This document shows positions 1-8,430 of a stretch of 59,087 nt of DNA, in pieces. The notes below the pieces were generated by a model. That model did no database searches and was not told the DNA's origin. It saw only the letters and a program-made list of their open reading frames with translations. Every line of letters starts with the position of its first letter. Position 1 is the first letter of the stretch. This DNA is from Pseudomonadota bacterium (GTDB taxonomy: Bacteria > Pseudomonadota > Gammaproteobacteria > Pseudomonadales > Pseudomonadaceae), in contig JAEYXX010000116.1 of NCBI GenBank assembly GCA_023431055.1, forward strand, positions 1 through 59,087. The letters are read 5' to 3'. The position numbers and the translations under genes were made by a program.

Positions 1-149
1 TAGTGGTAATGAGGCGGGGGGCCGATCTACAGACGAGGTCACGCAAGGTGCCTCTAGGAGCGAACGGCCTCCCCGGAAACTGTTTCTTCGTTGCGGTTGG
101 TAATGCGCTCAACATACAAGGAGCGGCGCCCCGCCGCGAACCTGCGCGC
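1..149. other. Left edge, no gene recognised
   Basis: I see no convincing gene in this edge segment. Short open frames exist on the plus strand, but they lack a good ribosome binding site and run into the terminator of the neighbouring minus-strand thiolase. A gene whose body lies outside the window could end here. Confidence 0.4.
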
Positions 150-184
150 AAAAAAAGAGCGGCCACGCGCTACGCGGGCCGCTC
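150..184 (-). terminator. Rho-independent terminator of the thiolase gene
   Basis: Read on the minus strand, GAGCGGCC and GGCCGCTC form a perfect 8-bp stem around a 12-nt loop, followed at once by seven T residues. It lies about 60 bases past the thiolase stop codon, the expected place for its intrinsic terminator. Confidence 0.9.
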
Positions 185-242
185 GAATCACGGAGTTGCT
201 TACATCGAATGATCGCGATGACTTGCGACCACCCGTATTGGA

Positions 243-1520
243 TTACCGTTCGAGGATTGCGGTCACACCCTGACCGCCCGCGGCGCAGATGGAAATCAGG
301 CCGCGCCCCTCTCCAGCCACCGAAAGCAGCTTGGCCAGGTTGGCGACGATGCGCCCGCCGGTAGCCGCGAACGGATGACCGGCGGCCAGCGAACTGCCCT
401 TGACGTTCATCTTGCTGCGGTCGATGGAACCCAGCGGCGCGGCCAGGCCCAGGCGCTCTCTGCAGTAGTCGGCGTCTTCCCAGGCCTTGAGGGTGCACAG
501 CACCTGGGCGGCGAAGGCTTCGTGAATCTCGTAGTAGTCGAAGTCCTGCAGGCTCAGGCCGTTGCGCGCCAGCAGACGCGGCACTGCGTAGACCGGCGCC
601 ATCAGCAAACCTTCCTTGCCCTGGACGAAATCCACCGCCGCCGCCTCGCCATCGCGCAGGTAGGCCAGCACCGGCAAGCCGCGGGCCTGGGCCCATTCCT
701 CGCTGGCCAGCAGCACCATCGAGGCGCCATCGGTCAATGGCGTGGAGTTGGCCGGGGTCAGGGTCCCGCGCGGGCCGCGCTCGAAGCAGGGCTTGAGGGT
801 GGCGAGCTTCTCCGCGCTGATGTCCGGGCGCAGGTTCTGGTCGCGGGTCAGGCCGAGAAAGGGCGTCATCAGATCGTCGTGCCAACCCTCGGCATAGGAC
901 GCCGCCAGCTTCTGGTGGCTGGCCAGGGCCAGTTGATCCTGCTCATCGCGCGGGATGGCCCAGCGCTGCGCCATCAGCTCGCAATGCTCGCCCATCGACA
1001 AGCCTGTACGCGGCTCGCCATTACGCGGAATGTGAGGTGCCAGGTGACGTGGGCGAATCTTCAGCAGGCTCTTGATCTTGTCGCCGGTGCTCTTGCCACG
1101 GTTGGCCTCGAGCAGAATCTGGCGCAGCCCTTCGTTGACGCCGATGGGCGCGTCCGAGGTGGTATCGACGCCGCCGGCGATGCCGCAGTCGATCTGCCCG
1201 AGGGCGATCTTGTTGGCCACCAGGATCGCCGCTTCCAGGCCCGTACCGCAGGCCTGCTGCAGGTCGTAGGCCGGGGTTTCCGGCGCCAGGCGCGAGCCCA
1301 GCACGCATTCGCGAGTCAGGTTGAAATCTCGCGAATGCTTGAGCACAGCACCGGCCACCACATCGCCGAGGCGCTCGCCATGCAGGTTGAAGCGTTCCAC
1401 CAGGCCTTCGAGGGCGCTGGTCAGCATCTGCTGATTGCTCGCCTTGGCGTAGACGGTGTTGGAACGGGCGAACGGAATGCGGTTGCCGCCTACAATGGCG
1501 ACCCGGCGCAACTGGGCCAT
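243..1520 (-). CDS. Acetyl-CoA C-acyltransferase (FadI/FadA2-type thiolase)
   Basis: A 425-residue thiolase, which cleaves 3-ketoacyl-CoA with CoA or condenses acyl-CoAs in reverse. The acylated nucleophile is Cys91 in QQACGTG. The C-terminal catalytic pair is His382 in AAGHPFAATGG and Cys412 in ICAAGGQG. Length and the extended middle region resemble FadI-type thiolases rather than the shorter FadA. The start at 1520 is preferred because AAGGAGTCCTC lies directly upstream; the frame stays open for 32 more codons without a better signal. It is divergent from the long FabG and sits in a set with AraC and MaoC genes matching, from memory, PA4785-PA4788. A perfect terminator follows. The substrate is not known. 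Confidence 0.9.
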   Translation of the reverse strand: MAQLRRVAIVGGNRIPFARSNTVYAKASNQQMLTSALEGLVERFNLHGERLGDVVAGAVLKHSRDFNLTRECVLGSRLAPETPAYDLQQACGTGLEAAILVANKIALGQIDCGIAGGVDTTSDAPIGVNEGLRQILLEANRGKSTGDKIKSLLKIRPRHLAPHIPRNGEPRTGLSMGEHCELMAQRWAIPRDEQDQLALASHQKLAASYAEGWHDDLMTPFLGLTRDQNLRPDISAEKLATLKPCFERGPRGTLTPANSTPLTDGASMVLLASEEWAQARGLPVLAYLRDGEAAAVDFVQGKEGLLMAPVYAVPRLLARNGLSLQDFDYYEIHEAFAAQVLCTLKAWEDADYCRERLGLAAPLGSIDRSKMNVKGSSLAAGHPFAATGGRIVANLAKLLSVAGEGRGLISICAAGGQGVTAILER

Positions 1521-1827
1521 GAGGACTCCTTGCTGGTCGAAGAGCTGAATGAGATCAGGCATACACTTTAGCCTGCCGACCACACAGGCAGGGCAATCGC
1601 CTGACCGAAAGGCCAACAGGTGGTTAAGGACACCTCTGTGACACCTTTGTAGGAACGAACGCCTTAGCGAATGAATTCGTGCCTACATCTTTTGGTCCAA
1701 CAGGCTAAACCTCAGGCAGGCACGAACATTGGCCGCCTTGCCGGCGCGTGAGGCAACAGAGTCAATTGCGCTTTGCCTGTCGCCGCGTACAGTGACACGA
1801 CTTTCGATTCGCCCGCAGGAGTCTTTC
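1521..1827. other. Divergent intergenic region between thiolase and fabG
   Basis: This 307-bp gap must hold the promoters of both the thiolase (minus) and the FabG-like gene (plus). I could not pick clear -35/-10 pairs. It contains an imperfect inverted repeat at 1649-1686, so the usable regulatory space is the two flanks of that repeat. Confidence 0.5.
1649..1686. repeat. Degenerate GTAGGA-type inverted repeat
   Basis: The arms read GTAGGAACGAA and TTCGTGCCTAC. This looks like a worn copy of the GTAGGAGCGA inverted repeat that is perfect at 5452-5519. Confidence 0.6.
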
Positions 1828-3183
1828 ATGTCCGATCGTTATCTCGCCTTCGCCAACTCCTCCACTGGCCGCCGCCTGGTTGGCGCCCTCGGTCTGCCGG
1901 CGCCTGTGCGCCTGGAACGTTGGATGGCCGGCCGCGTACGACCGATCGATGGCGCCCTGCTGTTCGGCGGTGAAGGCGACCTGGTCAAGGCCATCCAGCC
2001 TTTCGCCAGCAAGCTCACGGATCAGTTGTTCGCCGCGCGCGATGGCCAGCTCGACCTGCTCCGCTGGACCGCCGAGCACGGCCCCAAGCTCAAGGCGTTG
2101 GTCTTCGACGCCAGCTACCTGACCCGTTTCGAGCAGTTGATCGAGCTACGCGACTTCTTCCAGCCCGCCCTCAAGGGCCTGGCCAACAGCCCTCGTGTGG
2201 TGGTGCTGGGGCGTGCGCCCGAGTCGCTCAAAGACCCAATCGCGGCCAGCGTGCAGCGCTCACTGGAAGGTTTTACCCGCTCGCTGGGCAAGGAAATTCG
2301 TCGCGGCGGCAGCGTGCAGTTGCTGTATGTCGGCAAGGGTGGCGAGCAGCAACTGGAAGGCGCGCTGCGCTTCTTCCTCTCGCCGAAGAGCGCTTACGTT
2401 TCCGGCCAGGTGCTGCGGCTCGGCGCCTGCAGTGAACACGTCAGGGACTGGACGCGCCCGCTGGCCGGCAAGAAAGCGCTGGTCACCGGGGCCTCGCGCG
2501 GTATCGGCGCCTCCATCGCCGAAGTGCTCGCCCGTGACGGTGCCGAAGTGGTGCTACTCGACGTCCCCCAGGCTACCGATGCCCTGCAGGCGCTGGCAGC
2601 ACGTCTGGCTGGGCGGGCGGTGACCCTGGATATCTGCGCCGAGGATGCAGCGCAGCGCCTGGTCGAGGCGCTGCCCGAGGGCCTGGATATCGTCGTGCAC
2701 AACGCCGGCATCACCCGCGACAAGACCTTGGCGAAGATGAGCGATGCCTTCTGGAACTCGGTGATCGACGTCAACCTCAAGGCTCCGCAAGTGCTGACCC
2801 AGGCACTGCTGGAGGCCGACAAGCTGCACGACAACGGCCGCGTAGTACTGATCGCCTCGATCAGCGGCATCGCCGGCAACATGGGCCAGACCAACTACGC
2901 AGTGAGCAAGGCCGGTGTGATCGGCCTCGCTCAGGCCTGGGCGCCAGCCCTGGCGAAGAAAGGCATCAGCATCAATGCAGTGGCCCCCGGTTTCATCGAA
3001 ACGCAGATGACCGCCGCCATTCCGCTGGGCATCCGCGAAGCCGGGCGACGGATGAACTCGATGAGCCAGGGTGGCCTGCCGCAGGACGTCGCCGAAGCCG
3101 TGGCCTGGTTCGCCCAGCCAGGCTCGGGCGCGGTGACAGCACAGGTGTTGCGTGTGTGTGGGCAGAGTTTGCTGGGGGCGTGA
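1828..3183 (+). CDS. 3-oxoacyl-ACP/CoA reductase, long FabG4-type
   Basis: A 451-residue short-chain dehydrogenase that should reduce 3-oxoacyl thioesters to (R)-3-hydroxyacyl thioesters with NAD(P)H. The C-terminal half is a full FabG domain: cofactor motif GASRGIG at 221-227 and catalytic Ser344, Tyr357 and Lys361 (NYAVSK). The first 200 residues form a second, degenerate Rossmann-like domain, giving about 450 residues instead of the usual 245. This is the high-molecular-weight FabG4 architecture. The start is placed at 1828, after a GCAGGAG ribosome binding site. It is divergent from the thiolase and close to AraC and MaoC genes, so it probably works with both enzymes on one acyl pool. Confidence 0.88.
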   Translation: MSDRYLAFANSSTGRRLVGALGLPAPVRLERWMAGRVRPIDGALLFGGEGDLVKAIQPFASKLTDQLFAARDGQLDLLRWTAEHGPKLKALVFDASYLTRFEQLIELRDFFQPALKGLANSPRVVVLGRAPESLKDPIAASVQRSLEGFTRSLGKEIRRGGSVQLLYVGKGGEQQLEGALRFFLSPKSAYVSGQVLRLGACSEHVRDWTRPLAGKKALVTGASRGIGASIAEVLARDGAEVVLLDVPQATDALQALAARLAGRAVTLDICAEDAAQRLVEALPEGLDIVVHNAGITRDKTLAKMSDAFWNSVIDVNLKAPQVLTQALLEADKLHDNGRVVLIASISGIAGNMGQTNYAVSKAGVIGLAQAWAPALAKKGISINAVAPGFIETQMTAAIPLGIREAGRRMNSMSQGGLPQDVAEAVAWFAQPGSGAVTAQVLRVCGQSLLGA

Positions 3184-3200
3184 GGCTGTTGTGGTGGTGG

Positions 3201-3270
3201 GCTGAAGCGGATCGCCACCCGGCCCACCCTACGGTTGCTGAAGCGAATCGCCGCCCGGCCCACCTACGGT
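3201..3270. repeat. Two tandem copies of a 34-36 bp repeat
   Basis: The units at 3201-3236 and 3237-3270 both begin GCTGAAGCG and share CCCGGCCCACC and CTACGGT. They follow the fabG stop codon and resemble the dispersed GTAGGGTGGGC-type repeat also visible at 58929-58957. Confidence 0.7.
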
Positions 3271-3286
3271 CACAGGCGGGTGACTA

Positions 3287-3335
3287 TGTGGGAGGCGCTT
3301 CAGCAGCGACAGTCGCGGCTAAAGCCCCTCCCACA
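3287..3335. repeat. REP-like inverted repeat, TGTGGGAGG family
   Basis: Arms TGTGGGAGG and CCTCCCACA are separated by 31 bases. A second copy of the family is at 31393-31422. It lies in the convergent gap between fabG and the AraC gene and could slow transcription from either side. Confidence 0.65.
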
Positions 3336-3343
3336 CGATGGAA

Positions 3344-4336
3344 TCAACCTTTGCCGCGCTTGCGAAATTCCACCGGCGTTTCGCCGACCCAGCGCTTAAA
3401 CGCGCGGTAGAAGGTGCTCGGCTCGGAAAAGCCGGTGCGCTCGACTATCACTTCGATACGCTCGTCGGTCTTGAGCAGCAGCTCCTTGGCCAGTCGGCAG
3501 CGATAGTCGGTGATCAAGTCGTTGAAGCGCACGCCGGCCATGGCCAGGCGCTCGCGCAGACGCCGCGCCGGCATGTTCAGGCGGCCGGCCACCTGCTCCA
3601 GCGTCGCGCCGCCGTCGACCAGCAACTCGGCGATCAGCTCGCGTACCTGCCGCACCAGATCCAGTCTTTCCACTTCCGCCAGTTGCCGCCGGGCCAGCGA
3701 CTCATGCATGCGCAGCAGCTCCGGGGCCGCATGGCGCGAGGGTTTGTCCAGCACCGCGGCGTCGAACAGCAGGGCGCAGTCCTCGGCGCCCAGGCGCACC
3801 GGGCAACCATAGACGGCCTGGTAGCGCTCGGCAGGCGCGCCCTCGGCATGCATGAAGCGCACCTCACGTGGGCGGAAGTCATTTTCGGTCAGCGCAGCGA
3901 ACAGGCGGATCACCGCACCAGCCAGCATCTCCGGGAAATGTCGCGGTGTATCGGCCTCCACGCCCAGAGTCAGCACGGCCATTTCGCCATCCACTACCAG
4001 ACGTGCACTGAGGGTGTCGGAAAGCAGGCGCACGTAGCGCAGGGCATGGCGCAGGCCTGCGCCAAAGGTTTCGCTGGAGAGGAACAGGTATTCCAGCAGC
4101 AGGCCATGAAATGCCGGCAGGTGCTGGGCCAGGTAAAGGCCGACATGCTCCTCGCCGCACTCGTCACTGGCAGCCTTCCAGAAAGCCGCCTGGGCAGCAT
4201 GAGGGAAACGGCCGGCCGGCAGCCCGCCAGGCGGCAGGCCGACACGCACCAGCACGCGGTCAGGGTCGGTTCCGCTGGCACGCAGGGCATCGATTACCGG
4301 GCGCATCAGCGCCACATCGTCGGTCAGATCACGCAT
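3344..4336 (-). CDS. AraC-family transcriptional regulator
   Basis: A 330-residue regulator. Residues 1-200 form the effector-binding domain typical of the Arabinose_bd (OruR/ArgR-like) group. The last 100 residues are a two-helix-turn-helix AraC DNA-binding domain, with a first helix around ATLEQVAGRLNMPARRLRERL and the family signature near FSEPSTFYRAFKRWVGETPVEFRK. It sits between fabG and the MaoC gene and is divergent from MaoC, so it is likely the local regulator of this lipid set. The effector, perhaps an acyl compound, is inferred only from context. It appears to be the counterpart of PA4787. Confidence 0.88.
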   Translation of the reverse strand: MRDLTDDVALMRPVIDALRASGTDPDRVLVRVGLPPGGLPAGRFPHAAQAAFWKAASDECGEEHVGLYLAQHLPAFHGLLLEYLFLSSETFGAGLRHALRYVRLLSDTLSARLVVDGEMAVLTLGVEADTPRHFPEMLAGAVIRLFAALTENDFRPREVRFMHAEGAPAERYQAVYGCPVRLGAEDCALLFDAAVLDKPSRHAAPELLRMHESLARRQLAEVERLDLVRQVRELIAELLVDGGATLEQVAGRLNMPARRLRERLAMAGVRFNDLITDYRCRLAKELLLKTDERIEVIVERTGFSEPSTFYRAFKRWVGETPVEFRKRGKG

Positions 4337-4513
4337 GATTCCTGCTGTTCTTTTTATTCGTGAGCGGCGCTCATCTTAGGGGCTGCGGGCCATGCCGCGC
4401 AAACAGCGCAGCAGACCGATTGACTGCCCTGCGCAGACCCGAGGCAGAACAGCCAATGCCAGCGCTGGTCTGAGGGTTAAGCTGCTGCCATCCATTCGCC
4501 AAGGAGCTCGCCA

Positions 4514-5371
4514 ATGGCCATCGACTGGCTCGATCTCGATACCCCACCGGCCCTGCCCGGTCTGTTCCTGCGTGCCGCGCTGCGGCGCAAGGTGACAGGC
4601 CGTCAACTACCCAACCTAGGCCTGCGTTGCCGAGTGGACGTGGCCCCGAAGCACCTGGCGCGCTATCGCCAGGTATGCGGCCTTGCCGAGAGCGCCTATC
4701 TGCCGCCGGTCTATCCGCATATCCTCGCCTTTCCACTTCAGATGCAGCTGCTCACCGACCGCCGCTTCCCCTTCCCGCTGCTGGGCCTGGTGCACCTGGA
4801 AAACCGCATTCGCGTGCTACGCCCTCTGGGCGGTCTGGGCCCGTTTCAGGTCAGCGTGCAGGTGAGCGATCTGCAGCCGCACGACAAGGGCGCCACCTTC
4901 AGCCTGATCACCCGTCTGGAGGACCAACTTGGCCTGCTGTGGGAGGGCGATAGCCGCATTCTCTGCCGAGCGCTGCGTCTCGACGGAAAGCCGCAACCAC
5001 ACCCTGAGCACGAACCTTTGCCGCTGGCACCGCTGGCCGACTGGGCCGCCCCCGCCGATACCGGCCGGCGTTACGCCCGCGTGGCTGGCGACTACAACCC
5101 GATTCACCTGTATGCGCTGACGGCGCGACTGTTCGGCTTCCCTCGTGCTATCGCTCACGGTCTGTGGAACAAGGCGCGCAGTCTGGGCGCACTACAGGCA
5201 CACCTGCCGCTGGCCGGCTACGAGGTGCAGGTGCGCTTTCAGAAACCGGTGCTGCTACCCACCCACCTTGCCCTGCAGGCCAGCGAATCCGCCGCCAGCG
5301 GGCAGTTCCGCCTGATCGGCGAAAACGATACACCGCATATGACCGGGAGCTGGCAGCCGCTGCCTGCCTGA
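4514..5371 (+). CDS. MaoC-like (R)-specific acyl dehydratase/hydratase
   Basis: A 285-residue double-hotdog protein. The hydratase-2 signature GDYNPIH is intact at 192-198, with catalytic Asp193 and His198, so it should interconvert (R)-3-hydroxyacyl and enoyl thioesters. Its length fits the HtdX/PA4788 type, with a degenerate N-terminal hotdog before the catalytic one. The start at 4514 follows AAGGAG with good spacing. With the thiolase and FabG4-type reductase next door, three of the four steps of an acyl elongation or degradation cycle are present; an enoyl reductase is missing. Substrate and direction are unknown. Confidence 0.85.
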   Translation: MAIDWLDLDTPPALPGLFLRAALRRKVTGRQLPNLGLRCRVDVAPKHLARYRQVCGLAESAYLPPVYPHILAFPLQMQLLTDRRFPFPLLGLVHLENRIRVLRPLGGLGPFQVSVQVSDLQPHDKGATFSLITRLEDQLGLLWEGDSRILCRALRLDGKPQPHPEHEPLPLAPLADWAAPADTGRRYARVAGDYNPIHLYALTARLFGFPRAIAHGLWNKARSLGALQAHLPLAGYEVQVRFQKPVLLPTHLALQASESAASGQFRLIGENDTPHMTGSWQPLPA

Positions 5372-5437
5372 CGTAGCCCGGATGCAATCCGGGGTGGATA
5401 TTCTCGATACGCGCCCCCGGATTGCATCCGGGCTACG
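5372..5437. repeat. REP pair, GTAGCCCGGATGCAATCCGGGG
   Basis: Two 23-bp arms (5372-5394 and 5415-5437) are perfect reverse complements around a 20-base spacer. They start right after the MaoC stop codon. Single or paired relatives occur at 13007, 13175, 31434 and 54853. Confidence 0.85.
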
Positions 5438-5451
5438 GAGTAAGCATTTGG

Positions 5452-5519
5452 TGTAGGAGCGAGCTCTGCTCGCGAATCTGGCCAGCGCAAGCGCTTCGCG
5501 AGCAGAGCTCGCTCCTACA
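5452..5519. repeat. Perfect 24-bp inverted repeat, TGTAGGAGCGAG family
   Basis: The 24-base arms 5452-5475 and 5496-5519 pair perfectly around a 20-base loop. It directly follows the REP pair, giving two unrelated hairpins in a row between the MaoC gene and the mazG-like gene. Confidence 0.85.
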
Positions 5520-5597
5520 AAACCGCTGTTTGCCCGCCAACGACTTGCAGCGCCCTCCTTTCGGGCCGAAGCTATGCGGCTCGACAGGAGCCGCACC

Positions 5598-5903
5598 ATG
5601 AACATCGCTGCACTCACCGCGCGCATGCACGCCATTCGCGATCACAACGACTGGCGCCGATACCAGAGCCCAAAGAACCTGGCCATGGCCGCCAGCGTGG
5701 AAATGGCCGAGCTGGTGGAAATCTTCCAGTGGCTGAGCGAGGAACAGTCCCGCCAGTTACCCCCAGAGCAGCTCGCCCATGCCGGGCAGGAAGTGGCCGA
5801 TGTGGTGCTCTACCTGCTGCAACTGTGCAGCGAGCTGGGTCTCGACATGAATCAGGTGGTGCTCGACAAGCTCGCCGACAACGAACGGCGCTTTCTCAAA
5901 TGA
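5598..5903 (+). CDS. MazG-like nucleotide pyrophosphohydrolase
   Basis: A 101-residue all-alpha NTP pyrophosphatase of the short MazG/dCTP pyrophosphatase type, expected to remove non-canonical or excess nucleoside triphosphates. The metal ligands follow the family pattern ExxE (Glu35, Glu38) and ExxD (Glu65, Asp68). The start at 5598 follows ACAGGAG. The stop overlaps the cmoM start in an ATGA junction, so the two are translationally coupled. The exact nucleotide specificity cannot be read from the sequence. Confidence 0.85.
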   Translation: MNIAALTARMHAIRDHNDWRRYQSPKNLAMAASVEMAELVEIFQWLSEEQSRQLPPEQLAHAGQEVADVVLYLLQLCSELGLDMNQVVLDKLADNERRFLK

Positions 5904-6649
5904 GCGACCGCCACTTCGACGAACTCGCCACCCGCTTCGCTGAGAAGATCTACGGCGGCGCCAAGGGTGCCATCCGCCTCGCCGCATTGCAGGCCGACCT
6001 GGCCGAAGCGCTGCCGGACCGCCCACTGCGCGTGCTGGATGTCGGTGCAGGGCTTGGCCACATGAGCCTGTGGCTGGCCCAGCACGGCCATCAAGTGACC
6101 CTGGCCGAACCTGCCGAACCCATGCTCAGCGGGGCACGCCAGCGCTTCGCCGAAGCCGGGCAAAGCGCCACCTTCATCCAGGCGCCCTGGCAGGAGCTGC
6201 TCGGCCAGTTGCAGGAGCCGTACGACCTGGTGCTGTGTCACGCGGTGCTGGAATGGCTGGCCGAGCCGGCGGCCATCCTGCCGGTACTGCACCAGCTGAC
6301 GGCCAATGAAGGCTGGCTGTCGCTCGCCTTCTACAACAAGGACGCGCTGATCTATCGCAACCTGCTCAAGGGCCACTTCCGCAAACTGCGCAAGGAACGC
6401 TTCGCTGGCGAAGGCCAGAGCCTGACACCGCAGCGCCCGCTCGACCCGCGTGAGCTGGACACGCAACTCGGCGAGTACTGGCAGGTCGAAAGCCGTAGCG
6501 GCGTGCGCGTATTCCACGATTACATGCCGCAGGAATTCCAGGCCAAGGCCGAGCTGATCGACCTGCTGGAAATGGAGCTGGCCCACCGCCGCCACCCGAC
6601 TTTCGCCGGTCTGGGCCGTTACCTGCACTGGATCTGCCGCCCCCGCTGA
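5900..6649 (+). CDS. cmoM: tRNA 5-carboxymethoxyuridine methyltransferase
   Basis: A 249-residue class I SAM-dependent methyltransferase with motif I VLDVGAGLGHMS at 45-56. The N-terminal signature FDELATRFAEKIYGGAKG matches CmoM (formerly SmtA), which methylates cmo5U34 to mcmo5U34 in tRNA. Size is near the E. coli enzyme (about 260). The start ATG overlaps the mazG-like stop by four bases. It is followed by a separately started lipoprotein gene. Assignment rests on recognition of the N-terminus; other SAM methyltransferases are less likely. Confidence 0.82.
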   Translation: MSDRHFDELATRFAEKIYGGAKGAIRLAALQADLAEALPDRPLRVLDVGAGLGHMSLWLAQHGHQVTLAEPAEPMLSGARQRFAEAGQSATFIQAPWQELLGQLQEPYDLVLCHAVLEWLAEPAAILPVLHQLTANEGWLSLAFYNKDALIYRNLLKGHFRKLRKERFAGEGQSLTPQRPLDPRELDTQLGEYWQVESRSGVRVFHDYMPQEFQAKAELIDLLEMELAHRRHPTFAGLGRYLHWICRPR

Positions 6650-6724
6650 GCGTATTGGACGAGGCCGGCAGCCCGGCGTAGCCTGAAGCCATCGGGGATG
6701 TCGCGCGCGACCACGGAGACGACC

Positions 6725-7303
6725 ATGCGCACCGCCATAGCCATACTCATCCTGCCGCTGCTGGCTGCCTGCCAAAGCCAGAACCCCTACCAGGCCGAGT
6801 CGCTACCAATGCCACTAGCGCCGCCCGAAGCAGCCACCACATTCGACCGCAGCGCCTACCCGGCCGCGCCGCGCGATTACGGCCGCTACCGCAGCTGGAG
6901 CTGGCTGGACGGCCGCGCGCCCAGCAATGAACTGGCCGACAGCGTCAGCGCCGGCCTCGATCAATATGGCCTGCGCCCAGCGCTCAATGGCCCCGGCGAT
7001 GTACTGGTGCGCGCCTACATCAGCCAGGAAACCCGCCTGCGCCAGTATCAGGACAACGTCGGCGGTTACTACGGCACCGGCAGCCACTGGGATCGCCGCT
7101 ACGGCGCCTACGGCAGCGTGCCCATCGTACGTACTTACGAGCAGAAGGTAGCCGTGGTGCGCATCGAACTGATCGACCCACGCGACCGCCAGGTGGTCTG
7201 GTCCGGTAGCGGTGAGGCCATGGCCGGCAAGGGCCAGGCGGCACAGGCCGAGGCCATGCGCGCGGCCATCCGCGCCGCACTGGACGGCTATCCTCCTTAT
7301 TGA
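6725..7303 (+). CDS. DUF4136 lipoprotein, first of a tandem pair
   Basis: A 192-residue lipoprotein with a short hydrophobic signal and lipobox LAAC, lipidated at Cys16. The mature part is a DUF4136 domain, recognised by the YRSWSW motif near the start and the late VWSGSGE motif. A Gly/Tyr-rich stretch ([20 protein letters not shown]) lies in the middle. Residue +2 after Cys is Ser, so outer-membrane sorting is expected. It shares layout with the next gene and is probably its duplicate. Function of DUF4136 is not established. Confidence 0.85.
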   Translation: MRTAIAILILPLLAACQSQNPYQAESLPMPLAPPEAATTFDRSAYPAAPRDYGRYRSWSWLDGRAPSNELADSVSAGLDQYGLRPALNGPGDVLVRAYISQETRLRQYQDNVGGYYGTGSHWDRRYGAYGSVPIVRTYEQKVAVVRIELIDPRDRQVVWSGSGEAMAGKGQAAQAEAMRAAIRAALDGYPPY

Positions 7304-7324
7304 TCGACTGCGCTGGAGAACGAC

Positions 7325-7879
7325 ATGCGTACCCTGCCCTACCTGCTTCTCGCCTTGCTGCTGAGTGGTTGCGCCAGCGTCAGCCTGGAGCGCGACTTCG
7401 ACCCCAGCCGCGATTTCGCCGCCTACCGCACCTGGAGCTGGATGGACGACAAGCTCGCCTACCAACCCGATGATGCCCGCCTGAAAAGCGATATCACCGA
7501 GGCCCGCATCAGCCAGGCCGTGGCCGAACAACTCGACCAGCGCGGCCTGCGCCAGGCAGCCGATGGCAAGGGCGATCTCAAGGTGCAGAGCGTGCTGATC
7601 GTCGATGAGCGTCAGGATCAGATCACCACCCAGTACGGCGGTGGCTGGGGCGGTTATTGGGGCGGTTACTGGGGAGGCCCGGCGTTCACCGAAACGCGCC
7701 GCGTCGACTACAAGGTCGCCACCCTGCAGATCGACCTGTACGACGCCAAGGACGGCAAGCTGGTGTGGCGCGGCAGCGGTGAACAGATCATGCGCAGCCA
7801 GCCGCCGACACCTGCCGAGCGCGAACGGGCGATCCGCGAAACCGTTACTCAGGTGCTCTCGCAATATCCACCGCGCTGA
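7325..7879 (+). CDS. DUF4136 lipoprotein, second of a tandem pair
   Basis: A 184-residue lipoprotein, lipobox LSGC, Cys16, residue +2 Ala. It has the same organisation as its upstream neighbour: YRTWSWMDD after the signal, a central Gly/Trp/Tyr-rich loop near residues 102-120, then the VWRGSGEQ motif. The start follows GGAGAACGAC. Only 21 bases separate the two genes, so they form an operon. Outer-membrane location is inferred from the sorting residue. Confidence 0.85.
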   Translation: MRTLPYLLLALLLSGCASVSLERDFDPSRDFAAYRTWSWMDDKLAYQPDDARLKSDITEARISQAVAEQLDQRGLRQAADGKGDLKVQSVLIVDERQDQITTQYGGGWGGYWGGYWGGPAFTETRRVDYKVATLQIDLYDAKDGKLVWRGSGEQIMRSQPPTPAERERAIRETVTQVLSQYPPR

Positions 7880-7895
7880 ACAAGGACCGTCCGCT

Positions 7896-8429
7896 TTGAA
7901 TGCGAACCTGCAACACCGCCCGGCCACGGCCGCCGACCTTGGCGCCGTGGCCGGTTTCCCGCAGAACGTTGACGAACTGTTCTTCTGCTATCCCAAGGCC
8001 ATCTGGCCGCTGGATGTCGGCCAGCTTGCCGCCGCCCTCGCCGAGCGGCGCGAAAGCACCGTGGTCGAACTCGGCGGCAAGGTCGCCGGCTTCGCCAATT
8101 TCTACCAATGGCAGCATGGCGAATTCTGCGCCCTGGGTAACCTGATGGTAGCGCCCTGGGCCCGCAGCCAGGGCGTGGGCCAATACCTGGTGGAAGTGAT
8201 GGAGAACCTCGCGCGCGAGCGCTACGAGGCCCCGCTGATGAAGGTGTCCTGCTTCAACGCCAACGCCGGCGGCCTGCTGCTGTACACCCGACTGGGCTAC
8301 CGTACCGTCGGCATCGTCGAGCGCCGCGCGCCGGACGGCAGCCGTGTCGCCCTGGTGCAGTTGGAGAAGAATCTGCAGCCAGGTCGTACCCTGGCGGATG
8401 CGACTCAGGCGCCCGTTACGGCCAGGTGA
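7896..8429 (+). CDS. GNAT-family N-acetyltransferase
   Basis: A 177-residue GNAT acetyltransferase with an acetyl-CoA loop around APWARSQGVGQYL (the R/QxxGxG/A pattern) and a late NANAGGLLLYTRLGY motif typical of the fold. No ATG fits. I chose TTG at 7896 because AAGGA lies nine bases upstream and translation gives the expected N-terminus HRPATAADL. The gene starts 16 bases after the second DUF4136 gene, so it is probably in that operon. It ends just before the tRNA-Sec gene on the other strand. The substrate is unknown. Confidence 0.82.
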   Translation: MNANLQHRPATAADLGAVAGFPQNVDELFFCYPKAIWPLDVGQLAAALAERRESTVVELGGKVAGFANFYQWQHGEFCALGNLMVAPWARSQGVGQYLVEVMENLARERYEAPLMKVSCFNANAGGLLLYTRLGYRTVGIVERRAPDGSRVALVQLEKNLQPGRTLADATQAPVTAR

Positions 8430-8430
8430 T

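Noticed and set aside
3..212. Short plus-strand open frames at the left edge
   Set aside because: No ribosome site, no recognised domain, and they run through a clear minus-strand terminator.
3338..4363. Plus-strand open frame opposite the AraC gene
   Set aside because: The minus strand gives a complete AraC regulator with a normal helix-turn-helix; the plus frame is its shadow.
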